The notes under the pieces were generated by a model, which saw nothing but the letters and a program-made list of their open reading frames with translations, was not told where the DNA came from and did not search any database. Of a DNA stretch of 64,000 nucleotides, positions 1-11,884 are shown piece after piece. Positions within the stretch are counted from its first letter, which is position 1. Each line of letters opens with the position of its first letter. Source of the stretch: Prochilodus magdalenae (lineage: Eukaryota > Chordata > Actinopteri > Characiformes > Prochilodontidae); assembly GCA_024036415.1 (NCBI GenBank), contig JAMWET010006936.1:826001-890000 (forward strand), read 5' to 3'. A program made the position numbers and the translations under genes.

Positions 1-2596
1 GGTTATCAGTAAAGAAATTCATTAACAAACCTCAATTCCTGGCCTACTCAACACAAAAGAAGAAAGAGAAGGGCTTATATGCTGAACTTCTCTCTTTCCC
101 TCTTTCTCTGCTAATTGGCTCTGGGTCTGACACCCCAGCGCGTGCGTCTGTATGGCGCCTGACTGTAGGGCTTAGCCCGGCTGAAGGGCGTTCATGTGAA
201 AAGACCGGAGGTGACCCGTCATCTGCCCCAACACTGCAGCAGCAACCCCAAGGTGTGTGAGATCCTCTCACCCCTCCAACAAAAGTGTTGTTGCCAACCA
301 ATCTGTCTGCAGCCACATGCTGCTGTTTGCACTGGGACACCGTGCATGTGAACAATAATTAAACAGAGGGCTCCTATAGGCCCCAAGAAGTTAAACTAAC
401 CTACAGGAGACCTGCTGTTGGTCTGCATCTCCCATTATGCATCTTTGTTAATCACAGATTTACAATAAAGCCACCGTAACTGTAGATACAAGCTTGGGAG
501 TAAGCGATTGGCTGGTTTGGGTTTCCAAATCTTCCGAAAAATCCAGCTTCCATGTATCTGGCTACAATACACATGAACACAAAGAGATTGTAATTGTGAT
601 TTTGCAAGTGTGAGACCGAAGCACCCAACAAGCATAGATTATAGTACAAGAAACCTACTGTTGGCCTAAACTTTCAGATTTATGCTGCCCACATATTGGA
701 ACTAATGTTGGACTACTTGGACTACACTTCCTATCATTTCTCTTTAGCCTCTTCTGTCCTAGGCTTTTTTTTAAACCTAGGCTTTTTTTTTTAATGCAAA
801 AATTGGTATTTCCAGCTCTTGGGGTCCGCCTACAACTGCAGAGTTTATTTCACTGTTACATGTTGTGTAGGCATGAATGTATACATGTATACATATGTTG
901 CTTGTTCCTATGTGTACATAACTGAAATCAATGGAATCTGTAGCATCCATATGCCAGCTTGAACTGCATGCCTGTGTAAAGGTAAGTTTGATTTGGCAAA
1001 ACTCTGGGAAAGACAACATCAAAATAGAAAGAGCCATGTTGACTTACATGGTAGAGCAACAATATAGGGTTTTATTAAGGGAGGTTCAAACTTTAAGCCG
1101 TATTTGGCATAAGATTGACGAAAACTGAACCAACTTCTTTGCCATGTGATTAATTTATGTCTTTGTATGCAGCCTGAAATGGGACTGAGGTTAAATGACT
1201 TTTGGCATCTGAAGAATCTACAAACATCATGAGACACAGATAACTTAACAGCCTACAGTGCAAGTTTTTATTAATGACACCAGCAGGATACACATTCTGA
1301 CTGACTTGCATCCCTTCATGCCTTTTTAGCTCTCACCAACAAATAAAAGTCAGTCCTTCTCTCGTTTTCTATCCTTCTTCCTTTGACAACTTCATTTTTT
1401 GGTCTTTATTCATGCTCTACCATTCCCATACTGGGAATACTGAACTAGCTTCTTTAGATAGCTAGCTGAAGACCAGTAGTTGATGTGTGACATGGTGCTA
1501 TAAAGTAGGCTACAATCCAACAAGTTATTTTGGTACTCTAGTTTCCAGACTAGACTTTTACCCTTTCATCATGGTAGAAGAAAGGATGGCGTATTTTCTA
1601 AACACACATTCCTTTTTGGCAGGTTTAGTTTAATTAGGCCTTTTACTCACAAGTGTAACTGATAGTTGGCTGAAGGAATTCAGACAGATTAAGCTTGCTA
1701 ACTAGCTAAAGTTAGCAGTTAACTTATGTGATTTTCATTTAGTAAATAGTTAAGACTTGGCTACTCATAGAAGTGGTCCTTATTTGCTGACATCAAACTA
1801 TAAAATAGCACTGATGGGATTCACCTTCAGGACCTCCAAACAAAATAGAAACAAAATATATAATAGAGATGGCAATATGGCAAAAATATAATATTGTGAT
1901 ATATCAAGAGTATATAAGGTAATTAATTGTTTCAGACATCTCATCAGTTGGAACTGTAGAGTCTTTAAGAAAACCAATAACATCCATTTACTTGGTTTAG
2001 TTGGATGGGTACTGTACATCTTCCTAAAAATGCACAGCAGTGCATATATTTCTGACTATAACCCACATAAAAACAGACAGGGAACTGAATTGTCCAATAA
2101 GCACATGGAGGCAGCCCAAGAAGCTAGATAAAAGTCCATAAACCTGCTGATGGACTACACCTCCCATCATGCAGTTTGGCTTGTAGACAAATATGTTAAG
2201 AGGCACCTGTGTTGCTCCAGGAAGCACGTAATTTGTACAGTCCAGCAAACATTAGTAGCAGCAACAGAAACAATGCAAAGCTCATCCGATTACATAAGTT
2301 CCATTTATGAGCAAACCATTATAGTGGAGCTGCTTGGAAAGAGAGGGATTTGGTTGAGATTCCGATGGAAAACATGAAGGCAGAAAGTTGACAGATGGGA
2401 GGTGAGTGATTTATGTCACGTCTCGACTCTACCACTGCGAAACAAACATTCTTCACTCATTCACTCGTTCCCATTCAGTGCTGCCCCGTTCCTCAATGTA
2501 GCTGAAACACCAAACAAACGTGCAGTTCCCACGCTTTGCATATTTATCCAGAGCTATTTTAAAATCTGTAAGAAGCTGTGTGAAAATTTGTGTGTG

Positions 2597-2598
<2 letters not shown>
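1..2598. other. Non-coding stretch, no gene seen
   Basis: AT-rich sequence with stops in every frame, short T runs near 767-792 and no convincing exon. It holds three copies of a short motif resembling the ZNF143/Staf site: 2154-2173 (good), and weaker ones at 422-441 and about 718-737. The contexts at 410-441 and 2143-2174 are related to each other, so these are probably small dispersed repeats. No transposon ends or RNA genes were recognised. Confidence 0.6.
2154..2173 (+). promoter_or_regulatory. ZNF143/Staf (SBS)-like motif
   Basis: ACTACACCTCCCATCATGCA fits the known SBS pattern (ACTACA, two free bases, TCCCA, then ATGCA after two to three bases) with little deviation. ZNF143 and THAP11 bind such sites in vertebrate promoters. 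Here there is no associated promoter or gene, and the flanks resemble those at 410-441. It may be a motif carried inside a dispersed repeat rather than a working promoter element. Confidence 0.4.

Positions 2599-2641
<43 letters not shown>
2599..2641. repeat. (CT)n microsatellite
   Basis: Uninterrupted CT dinucleotide tract of about 42 bases. It explains the serine/leucine and glutamate/arginine runs in frames read across it. Confidence 0.97.
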
Positions 2642-2642
<1 letters not shown>

Positions 2643-2899
2643 CCTGTGCCTGCCTCCAGGACGTTTTCGTCTGTGGTGTCAGCTTTGGGAAAATGAATGT
2701 GACAGAATGTACAGTTCAATTCCACAAACTACAACACATGTCCAAAAGTCTCTAGGTGATCTAATTAGTGTGCTGAAGTATTTTGAGGTGCACAAGTTGT
2801 TCTACCGCACATAGTTGTATAGTCTCAGTAGAAAAGGAGCGCCCATGGAATGGGACATTGTGGAAGAGCCAATCACCATTGCCAAGCATCAGCAAAAGA

Positions 2900-3200
2900 A
2901 GCATGAAGACAAAGCCCCGGGCTGTTGAGCTGTGGGACGGTTGTTCTCTAGACTGATGGAGCTCCATCCAATACATTTTGGATGAGTTGGCGTGGCGTTT
3001 GTTATCCAGAACTAGCCATCCAACATCAGTGCCTGATTGCACAAATGCTGTCAGGTCATAATGCAAACAAACACTCACAGCAATGTTCCAACATCTAGTG
3101 CCAAGCCGTCCCTGAACAGTAGATGCTTTTACTGCTGAACAGGGTCTAGATCTTACTATTGAAATGCAGGCATGGTTGATGTTCGTAACCAAATGTTCCA
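2900..3200 (+). mobile_element. Decayed Tc1-like transposon fragment
   Basis: Wording such as ATCCAACATCAGTGCCTGA (3017-3035), followed by a stretch ending near CAAATGTTCCATT, resembles the 3' part of Tc1-like transposase genes common in fish. A clearer relative is at 14938-15692. Stops and frameshifts are frequent and no terminal repeat was found. It abuts dispersed repeat A. Assignment is by resemblance only. Confidence 0.35.
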
Positions 3201-3605
3201 TTCCACATCAAATGCTACAGCTTCTACAGGAGTCTGAATGCGTCCGTGCTGCTATTTAAGGTGGAACAGAAAATTCATCAAACAACTGGCAAACAGGAAT
3301 CCAATATCAGCTCCCACATTTTTAACAAGATCCTGGACATTTCATTATGGACATTTTCTCACACCTTGGACAATATCGAGCAACATCGCTTCAGCCTCTG
3401 ACACTTAAGAGACTAATAAGCAGATCCACCTTTATTAGCATCACCATCCCAGTAGCAGCCATGCTGTGTGACTACCACTGTTTAACAGCTGAAGCCAGTC
3501 AGCTTAAACTGAGAGTTTCATAGTGAGGATCAACTTTAATTTCCTTAACTGACATGATGTCAAGATCAACAGCAAGTAGCTAGTACAGGTAAGCCTTTAG
3601 CATAG
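3198..3605 (+). repeat. Dispersed repeat A, copy 1
   Basis: About 400 bases that match the reverse complement of 33040-33445. Shared anchors include AAATGCTACAGCTT at 3209, TTATTAGCATCACC at 3433 (opposite GGTTGTGATGCTAATAAAG at 33185), GAGAGTTTCATAGTGAG at 3511, and AGCAAGTAGCTAGTAC at 3571. The copies are diverged and carry indels. No coding frame or terminal repeat was recognised, so the class is unknown. Confidence 0.7.
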
Positions 3606-3761
3606 CTAATGAAATATCCTGACAATCCAGCCTTATTCAGGCTCATTCTATTTCCCTGCCCGTTTCTGTGACATGCTGCTTCTGTGTGATTATCATGATG
3701 TCTCACTATAAACCAGCCAATCAGAGCAGAGCTCATCAAACTTTTCATGAGCTCACCAAAA

Positions 3762-3995
3762 AAGGGAACCAGCCTATGGGATCGACCAGAGGGTCACTGG
3801 TTTGATTCCCGAAGAACTGGCAGGACATGTTCTTGAGCAAGGCACCTAATGCACAACTGCTCCCCAGGCTTTATGGATAGGGTTGCCACTGCCTGGGGCA
3901 AGTGTGCTTACTGCCTCCTAGGTGTGTGTTTACTAGTGTGTGAGTGTATGTAGGTATTTCACTTTACAAATGGGTTAAATAAGGTAGACAAATTC
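3762..3995 (+). mobile_element. tRNA-derived SINE, 5'-truncated
   Basis: A B-box-like GGTTTGATTCCCG (3800-3812) is followed by TTCTTGAGCAAGGCACCTAA (3831-3850), CACAACTGCTCCCC, and a GGGTTAAATAAGG-type tail. This resembles a common otophysan SINE that I recall. The A-box end is shortened, so the copy is unlikely to be transcribed by Pol III. Confidence 0.65.
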
Positions 3996-5500
3996 CTAAA
4001 GTCGTTTCTAATTCTAGTTCTAATCAATTTCACTATTTATATTCTATAGTCAAACAAGAGCTGTCAATCATGTGTGTCCACAAAAACCCACTTTGATAAG
4101 TCTTTGATTTTTTTTTATAAGGATTTGATTAATTTTTTTATTTTTTGTTTGCTGAACTATCACATTAAAGTTGAGCACCACAGTTCAAGTGACGAAGCAG
4201 CATAGCTGTCTGGTGTGGGATCTGTGTGTGCAGAGACCGGGGTCACAGCCGGTTCAGCGCAGAGAAAGATCTTCTCTCATTTTCAGGGCCCGACGTCCAC
4301 AAGATCAAACAAATGATTCTTTTTTTCTGCACCATGGGGCGAGAGACACAGAGGGAGAGAGAGTTAGAGAGACAGACAGACAGACCAAGTGGGCGCCTGT
4401 AACTGGAGCCAGGTCCAAGCAATTATCTTTGATAATTAGATCGCAAACCCAACACACGCACACTCACTCGCATAAGCAGGCTCTTGGGCTGCCCTGGCCC
4501 GGCAACTCAAGGACCTCTAATTCAGTCTAGCAGGGGACATTCAAACATGGGGCCCAATTAGGAGGCCAAGGAAGGCACCAAAAACAGCTGGTCCTTGGGT
4601 TCCGGAATGCACCCACTTGAGTTCATCCAATCCTGCAATAATAGAGCTGACCTCAACTGGATCTAATGCGTGTGTGCGTGTTTGTTTTTGGGGAGAGCCA
4701 CTTGTGCTCCCCAGTCCGGCTAGAGCACAGGAAACCGCATTAGGCAGAGTCTGTATTAGCCCTGTAATTAATTGCCCTCTAAATAATACGAGAACGCTCC
4801 AGACTCAAACATGTCTGTCATTCTATTCCGAAAACAAGAAGGAGGAGGCTGGGGGGAGGGAGAGAGGGAGGGAGGGTGATGGCGGCCTGAAAGCTACATG
4901 CTGTTATTTCCATGGTGGAAGAGGAACAGTGAAGGATGGAGGAGCTACTTGCCAGTAGCAGCATTTCCCAATAACCTAGCATATGGCAGAAACATGTAAC
5001 ATCCCCGACATATGCTATGAATTGATTGCGGCTGTCTGGACGCTTTGTTTGTAGCTTCGGTAATATCACTGCCTAATGCGTTCATGTACACTGGCTATCA
5101 GGTAACAAGCTGGAATAGTAGGCCTTTCGAATAAGCGGATGGTGATTGGACAGTGTTCTGCCATCAGAATGAGCCTCCTTGAGGAGTTTTAAACGCTAGG
5201 CTCTTAGAGGGAAGGTTCATCCAGGCCACATCTGCCAGGCCTGGATGAAACCATACACACCAGCCTTTTATGGCTGGTCTCACCCAAGAAGTTCTCTGAA
5301 TAGCTGCAAATCACGTATGACATGATGAGCTGAGGAGGGTGTGTGCGTGTCGCTGTCCAAATCCCAGCACTTCACCATGTTTATTACGTGTGAAAGATGG
5401 ACCCAGAATCATTTTCCGCGACTCTGAACGCAATGAAACACAGCTGTCCATTCCATTCAGACCAGTGCACTTTAGACCCAGGCGCTATTCCTTTAAACCT
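3996..5500. other. Non-coding stretch; possible conserved island
   Basis: No gene. GA-rich bits occur at 4340-4385 and 4845-4880. The part 4170-5300 is free of recognisable transposons, has moderate GC and includes TAATTAATTGCC (4766-4777), a homeodomain-type core. The open frames here (4171-4530, 4617-4958) use erratic codons and run through low-complexity sequence, so they are not called. Confidence 0.5.
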
Positions 5501-5504
5501 CCGT

Positions 5505-6500
5505 CTTTCTTTTACTCCACTCTCTCTCTCTCTCTGTTCACTGGCCAGGGCCATAGAGACTGCATGCACTCTGATTGGGTGGGACAGGCTGGAAGGGGCG
5601 GGTCCTGAGGAGATGGGCAGCTGGAGCATATATGTGAAGTGCCTGTCCGCCTTTCTCTCACTATTTCTGTTTCTCCATTCTGCTTCTCTTTCCTTTGCTC
5701 GTTTCTTCCTTTTTCTCCATCTCTCGCTTTCTGTTGTCTACCTTCTCTCATTCCCTGTTTTATTTTTTCCTCTGTCTTACCTTTAGCTGTCTTGCTGATA
5801 TCGCCCCTCTTTCTTTCTCATAGTTTATTCTTTCACATTTCCTCTTTCCACACTTCCCTTTCCTCTTCATCCAGCGGCTTTTCGTGTCTTCTCTCCTTGT
5901 CATCTCTTTCCACTCTTCCATACTCTCTTATCCCCCTTTCTTTTTTCCTCTCATTCCTTCCATTTCTCTTTCTTTCTCTTTTTTTATTCACCCTTTCCTA
6001 TCTTTTCTCATCCTTTCTCCTATTCTAACCTTTCTTGTGTCCTTCTGTCTAACCCCCTATTCTGTCCTTTTTTTTCTTTCCCTTTGACTCTTTTTTCTTG
6101 CTCTTATACTGCCACTCCTTCTTTCCTTTCTCCTTTTTCTCTTTATCTATTAATCTTTCCATGTCTTTCACTTTAGTCATCTGCCCTCCCACTCTTTTTT
6201 ACTTGGTTTCTCATTCGTTTTAATATCTTTTTTTCTCTTGTCGCTCTTTTACTTTCTATATTATTAATTCCCTCATTTTTTCTTCTTTTCTCATCTTTCT
6301 CTCCCTTGTCTCCCATTCTAGCTTTTCTTGTGTTTCACTTTTTCTCTCACCCTTTATTCTGTCCTTTTTCCTTTTCTCTTTTTTCTAGCTCTCTCGCTGC
6401 CCCTCTTTATTTCTTTTTCTGTCCTTCATTTCCTATCTGTATTTGTCTCTCTCTCACTGAATATATCTCTTTCTCTCTCTCTCACTTTTCTTTTCTCAGG
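5505..6500 (+). repeat. Long pyrimidine tract of about 290-bp repeat units
   Basis: About one kilobase that is almost entirely C and T on the + strand. Related blocks recur: the TCTTGCTGATATCGCCCCTC region near 5790, the related block near 6095, and the CTCTCGCTGCCCCTC region near 6390. The CATC...TATTCTGTCCTTTTT block at about 6010-6070 recurs at 6293-6370. This implies three degenerate tandem units of roughly 290-305 bp. Overlapping open frames in all + frames come from the lack of purines, not from coding. Confidence 0.8.
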
Positions 6501-6942
6501 CTGGAAATGCATTAGCTTGGTCAGAGTCTCATCCTTCTCCATCTGCTTTCACATTCACTCACTCCACCTGATTAAACCAGAGAAAGTATGGAGAGCATGA
6601 AATAACAGCTCAACACATGATAGAGAATGTGCTCAGTTCAGTGTTGTTTTCATTTCACTCATTTACACGACCAGTTATAAGACCTGAGTGCAGCCTTACT
6701 GGTTATAATCCAGATTGCCTGCCTGGTGCTTTAACAGGGATCAAATCATGGGGCAGGCAACTTGACAAAAAGTCCAAACAGGACTCAAATGATTTCTAAA
6801 TAGGGATTAAATACAGTTATTTTCCCACAGAAAATCAGGTAAACCAGTAATTACTGCACATATTACAAAACACACCCTCTCTCCGACAGTCTGGAAGAGT
6901 GCCAGATGAAGTATTGTATGGTAACGATGGTAATCATAAAAA

Positions 6943-6944
<2 letters not shown>

Positions 6945-6979
<35 letters not shown>
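6945..6979. repeat. (GT)n microsatellite
   Basis: Seventeen or so uninterrupted TG units, followed by an alternating CATGCATATGCATGCAC stretch that is prone to Z-DNA or cruciform structure. Confidence 0.97.
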
Positions 6980-6983
<4 letters not shown>

Positions 6984-7834
6984 CATGCATATGCATGCAC
7001 ATGTAAACACTGTCTAGAGGTTGCGGGGCCCACAGATGGGTCACTGACCCAAGCAGCGCTGCCTTTTCCTGGCCAGACAACAAAGGCTGGACAGGAGCAT
7101 CACAAGGCCAGCAATACACCCGGCAACACATCAGCCTTTGATACTCACACCAACACACCCCGACTTTGACAGATGTGTGTCACTCCAGCTGTTTCAGTGG
7201 CTGCTCAGACTTCCTTTGTTCCAAGGATGCAGTTTGAAAATGGACTTTTGACCCTCAGCTGGCCCAGAAGCTGGCGCCTGTTTATGTATTAGCCACTGCT
7301 CTGTTACTCAGGGTCAAAATCAGGTTACCTTCATGTAAACTGCCTTGATTTTGTTCAGTGATTTCTTTCTCTCTTATCTTTCCTGTACTCTGCCCGACAA
7401 GATCAGAGGTTCAGCTTACATTATAGATGACTGTTCCTGTCATACTTTGAATATACAAAAACTGAAGTGTTTTTTTTCTTAGTTTTTGTGCATTAGAAAA
7501 AGACATCCCACAGAATTTTTTTTTATTTTAGCTGTAGTTTTTATTTTAGAACAGGAGTGTAAATTGTTTCACTGCTTGTTCTAATTTCTGTAATAGTTTT
7601 AATTAATGTTAATAACCCTGCCACCTATTATTATACTGTATATCTATACTATATGTGGCTTTTCTAGCATACATAATACAACCAACAGCATAGCATAATA
7701 AGTTACCAGCAAAACCAGCATATTTTGTATTTTAGATGCTGGTATACTTGTTAGCAGCAATGAAAATCAAAAGTAACATCAAACCATACCATGCCATAAA
7801 ATGTAGGGTTGTGCTGTTTCTTACAGCAGGGTAC
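6980..7834. other. Non-coding stretch, no gene seen
   Basis: Mixed-composition sequence (7000-7330), then AT-rich sequence. No transposon ends, exon signals or RNA genes were recognised. Confidence 0.6.
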
Positions 7835-8030
7835 AAACATGAGGAACTATTAGCTAGCATACACAGTAAACTGTTAGCTAACACTGTCAATAAACTGGCT
7901 AGCATATACAATAAACTGTTAGCTAGCACACACAGTAAACTGTTAGCTAACACCATCAATAAACTGGCTAGCATAGACAGTAAACTGTTAGATATAGCAA
8001 ACATGAGGAACTGTAAGCTAGCATACATCC
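7835..8030. repeat. GCTAGC-rich higher-order minisatellite
   Basis: Monomers of about 22-24 bases (core TAAACTGTTAGCTAGCA) alternate as long (45) and short (24) blocks to give a 69-bp dimer, present twice between about 7855 and 7992. The segment AAACATGAGGAACT occurs just before the array (7836) and again within its end (7999). Because 69 is divisible by three, both strands stay open (7736-8062 +, 7732-8076 -). The encoded peptides are simply periodic and not credible proteins. Confidence 0.85.
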
Positions 8031-10072
8031 CTGCTACCAAGAGCGTAGAGGGCCACTGTTGACCACCCGGCAGCAAAGGTAGCAGCCCACCTGCATTTGC
8101 TCAGTGTTTTTGGGTGGAAACAAATTAGAAACTATTACCCATTACATAATAACTTTACAGTAAGTTAGATAATTTGGAAAGAGATGAATAGAATACAAAT
8201 AATTGCATAGAATACATAATAAACTATACATGATCTTGATTTTGAGAAGGAAGTAGTCAGAGGTGGAGAATTTAGACTTTAGCACACATGAGAAACTGTT
8301 ATCTTGAGCTTTCTGCACGGTGACTTGCCTCTGTTCCCTGGTCTAATGTAATTGACACACTGGGCGCTAGGCTAAACGTGTCATTCCTCAGCCTCCAATG
8401 CGCCGACTGTAGCCGCTCTGCTCAGCACATTCCAGGCCAGGATAAGCAGCCATTGTTTCAAACGCTAAGAGCAGGAGCTGGCACTGCAGGCATGTCATAT
8501 AAGCTTATTAGAAGGCAAGTATGGACCCTGGCCTCACACACACACACACACGCAAAGACCCCCTCAGCCCTCCACCAACTGTCCTGACCCTTTTACCTTT
8601 CAACTCCACTTGAACTGGTGGGTGGGGGTGGCGGTCGAGTTATGATGGGATTCTGTGTTTGTGTGTGTGAGCGTGTATGGAAGCATATGTGTCTGTGTGT
8701 GTCTGTGCTTGTGCTGCACACATGTTGGGTGTGTGTGGGCTGTTTGTGGGTGTGTGTTAGCAATGCTCCTTTTGGGACAATGCTTTGCTTGTGCTCCGCT
8801 CAAAGGCTGCATAGAGCAGACACACGGCACTCACATCTCCAGAGAGAACTGTCCCTGGAAAAGTCTTCTGAAGAGGCCCATAAAGTAGAGTGAAGGGCTG
8901 ATCAAAGTCTTCAGTTTTCACCCCTTCCCCCTTCCTTTCTGCTCTTCATGTGCAGACAGGAGTGATAACTACACCCTGTGGGCCAGCCCTGAAGGGCACA
9001 GGCTGGAGAAAGTTCCAGAAACAGAACAAAAGATGTGTCTTAACTAAGCGACACGTTAACCATGACTAGGCCAACAACATGCAGCGTTGGACAAAGGCTA
9101 ATGCCAAGATTTTGCAACATGGGGATGTGTAGCAATCAGCACTATTGGAAGTAGTGAAGTGCCCTGAAGCAGACTTGGTAATGGACAAGGCAGGCTTAGC
9201 GGATTGTGTGAAATCCATTAGCTCACTCACACCATAGAAAGAGAGTGAGAGCGTGAGAGTGAGAGAGAAGGAAGGATTTGAAACAATAAGCAGCTGAACC
9301 CATTCTTGTGCTCAGACCAATATAATGGGCAATCCTCAATACAACTTCTGACACATATTACAATATTGTGACTTTGCAACCTACAATATTAACAATATGC
9401 AACTGTGACATTTCCAGTCATTGAACTGGACAGGGTGTTAGCCTAGCCTGATGAGCTAATAAACAAAAACAGTGCTGTGGGCTTTTAAGCGCCTGATGGT
9501 TTAACCAAGAACTCATTCAGACTCCTTTGATTCCCAGCTCTTGGAATTTAAATCAGAGAGTCAACACCACAGCTTCTAATGCTCTTGTAAACCTTTCCTC
9601 TTGGAGTTGCTGCACTGCCACTTCCCAGTCAGCCTTCTGCTTGCAAAAGCATCGTGGGTATTGTAGTTTTTGCTACCACTGTGTAACTCCTATAAATAGC
9701 AACGTTAGTCATACATAAGAGTCTGTTCATTATTTACATGCTATGCTGTAAAATGTTCCATAAATATATTTCTGGGTCATACCTAATACAGTATTATGCG
9801 TTCTTATTGAGACAATAATAATTCTGACATTCTGAAAAGGGGTGTATTCGATATTAAAACACATAATGACCACATAATAGTGACTAACACAGCATCAAGA
9901 AAAAGTTTGTGTCACAAAAAAGCAAGACAGTAAATACCTAATTAATAGTTTAATGCAGGACATAGAAAGTTACTAATAACAATTTATGATTAAATGTTTT
10001 ATGTGCAAGTCAGCATTTTTTGTGACATATAAAATACATATACATATATTACTATACAGGGGAAGGGGATTG
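8031..10072. other. Non-coding stretch, no gene seen
   Basis: Contains a short (CA)n at 8535-8552, a GT-rich patch at 8655-8760 that opens spurious frames, and a GA-rich patch at 9239-9275. A reverse-strand ZNF143-like motif lies at 9649-9668 (reads ACTACAATACCCACGATGC on the minus strand). No exon or transposon end was recognised. Confidence 0.55.
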
Positions 10073-10074
10073 CC

Positions 10075-10120
<46 letters not shown>

Positions 10121-10121
10121 C
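10073..10121. repeat. (CAA)n microsatellite
   Basis: About sixteen uninterrupted CAA triplets. Confidence 0.97.
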
Positions 10122-11338
10122 TCATGGCTTGTCAAGAAGGAGAGATGACTGAAAGAGAAGGCTGAAAGATCTGAAGAACAAAGATTAAGGAAGACGTCTT
10201 TAGAAGCATAGTAATGAGTTGTGTTTTCCAAGAGTTGATGAGGCTGAAGTTGGGTTCCTGTTCTCCAGCTTCTAGTTTTAAATTTTCACTTCTGTGCAGG
10301 TAGATGAGGGGCCAACATGGATCTGCTGGACTATGTAAGGTGGAATAGAAACACCCAAATAAGAACTGGTATTACATGGAGAGTAAGAGGGCATGAAAAG
10401 GGATGCTCTGTTTCTGCCTGACAGGCAGGTAACTCATCAGCCCATTCTTGCTGTTTTTGTTCGTATTGTTTTGACCCATTTGCTAAAGTTTGTGATGGCA
10501 ACTGTTTAATACTAACATCAGACACATTACTTGCTGTGTTGGTGTTTGGGTAAAGGGTTTCAAAAAGAGTTTTATGGCCTTAAAGGTCTAAAGCATGTTT
10601 CTCCATGAATTGGGGGTAGACCTTCAGAAGGAGCATTTGTTTTGCTAGTCCTTTAAAAGATAGAGGAGGGAAGGGAGGAGAGAGGCGTGTGGAAATGCAC
10701 GCTGTTTTGGTGTGCACTTTCACAAGCAGTAGGTTTTGAAAGGGCTGCATGGCAAAGGTAAGATATGTATGGTTGCTTAAGTGACAGTAAGAAACTGGAC
10801 AAAGTGTGCGAGGGAGCGCACAGACAATTCCAAACGCCATAAATCTCCTCCGCATTTCACACTGTCATTGCCGTTTCGATGCAGTTAAGCCGCTGTTGTA
10901 TTTGCAAGCTCCACTGCAGTTCCAATAGTTTAGTCCACCACTTTAGCTCAAGTCTAAAAATATTACCATCTGCATATATATGTGTTTTTATATACTTAGA
11001 TCTGAAAATATGCTCCAAAACAATTTACATTTCATACAAATTAAAGTGACCCAGCTTTATAACTCTTTAAACACGTTTGCACAGCAGATCCATTAAAAAA
11101 AGGCCTGCCAAATGAAAAGACAGTTCCAAGCAAAAGACTTGCATGCTAGGCTTGGAGGGAAAAAATGATTAAATCTAATAAAATGTGTAAGAGTTTGTAC
11201 TATTTCAAAATGCTTCTTCCTTGGCTCTCCTGAGTTGAGCGGCTCCAAGTGGAACTCCCTTTAGAAGGCTTGTTCGGGGAATAAGAAGCAATATTAAGCA
11301 GCTATAAAAAACATTACAGGCAATGTTCTATAATAAAC
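10122..11338. other. Non-coding stretch, no gene seen
   Basis: AT-rich sequence. Minus-strand frames at 10331-10525 and 10580-10855 are open, but they lack splice context and any recognisable domain. Confidence 0.55.
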
Positions 11339-11368
11339 AGTACATACATACATACATACATACAGATA
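11339..11368. repeat. (CATA)n, left flank of family 2 element
   Basis: CATA tetranucleotide tract directly against the left terminal repeat of the element at 11369. The TA at 11367-11368 would be the target dinucleotide. Confidence 0.9.
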
Positions 11369-11835
11369 CAGGGGTTGGACAATGAAACTGAAACACCTGG
11401 TTTTAGACCACAATCATTTATTAGTATGGTGCAGGGCCTCCTTTTGCGGCCAATACAGCGTCAGTTGGTCTTGGGAATGACATACACAAGTCCTGCACAG
11501 TGGTCAGAGGGAGTTTAAGCCATTCTTCTTGCAGGATAGTGGCCAGGTCACTACGTGATGCTGGTGGAGGTTCGTCCTTCTTGGTGGTATGCTGACATTA
11601 CCCTGGATACTGTGGCTCTTGATACATCACAAAGACTTGCTGTCTTGGTCACAGATGCGCCAGCAAGACGTGCACCAACAATCTGTCCTCTTTTGAACTC
11701 TGGTGTGTCACCCATAATGTTGTGTGCATTGCAGTATTTTGAGCAGAACTGTGCTCTTACCTGCTAACTGAACCTTCACACTCTGCTCTTACTGGTGCAA
11801 TGTGCAATTAATGAAGATTGGCCACCAGGCTGGTC
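11369..11835 (-). mobile_element. Tc1/mariner family 2, deleted copy lacking one end
   Basis: It starts with the inverted-repeat end CAGGGGTTGGACAATGAAAC, matching both ends of the copy at 17774-18306. Read on the minus strand, 11767-11555 carries the same transposase N-terminal helix-turn-helix segment as that copy. The third segment (about 11400-11550) includes sequence missing from the other copy, so the two carry different internal deletions. Homology stops at 11835, where a (CATA)n tract replaces about 65 terminal bases. No catalytic DDE region remains. Confidence 0.85.
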
Positions 11836-11884
11836 ATACATACATACATACATACATACATACATACATACATAAATACATACA
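11836..11884. repeat. (CATA)n replacing a transposon end
   Basis: CATA tract of about 50 bases that begins exactly where homology to the family 2 terminus is lost. The same tetranucleotide lies on the other side of the element. Confidence 0.93.

Noticed and set aside
2761..3201. 146-codon minus-strand frame
   Set aside because: Antisense to a decayed Tc1-like fragment; open by chance and without recognisable domains.
3800..3812. B box GGTTTGATTCCCG as a tRNA gene
   Set aside because: The A-box half is missing and the downstream sequence is SINE body.
5397..6600. Several overlapping frames of 60-129 codons (+)
   Set aside because: They exist because the strand is nearly purine-free (no TAA/TGA/TAG possible for long spans). 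Peptides are Ser/Leu/Phe runs.
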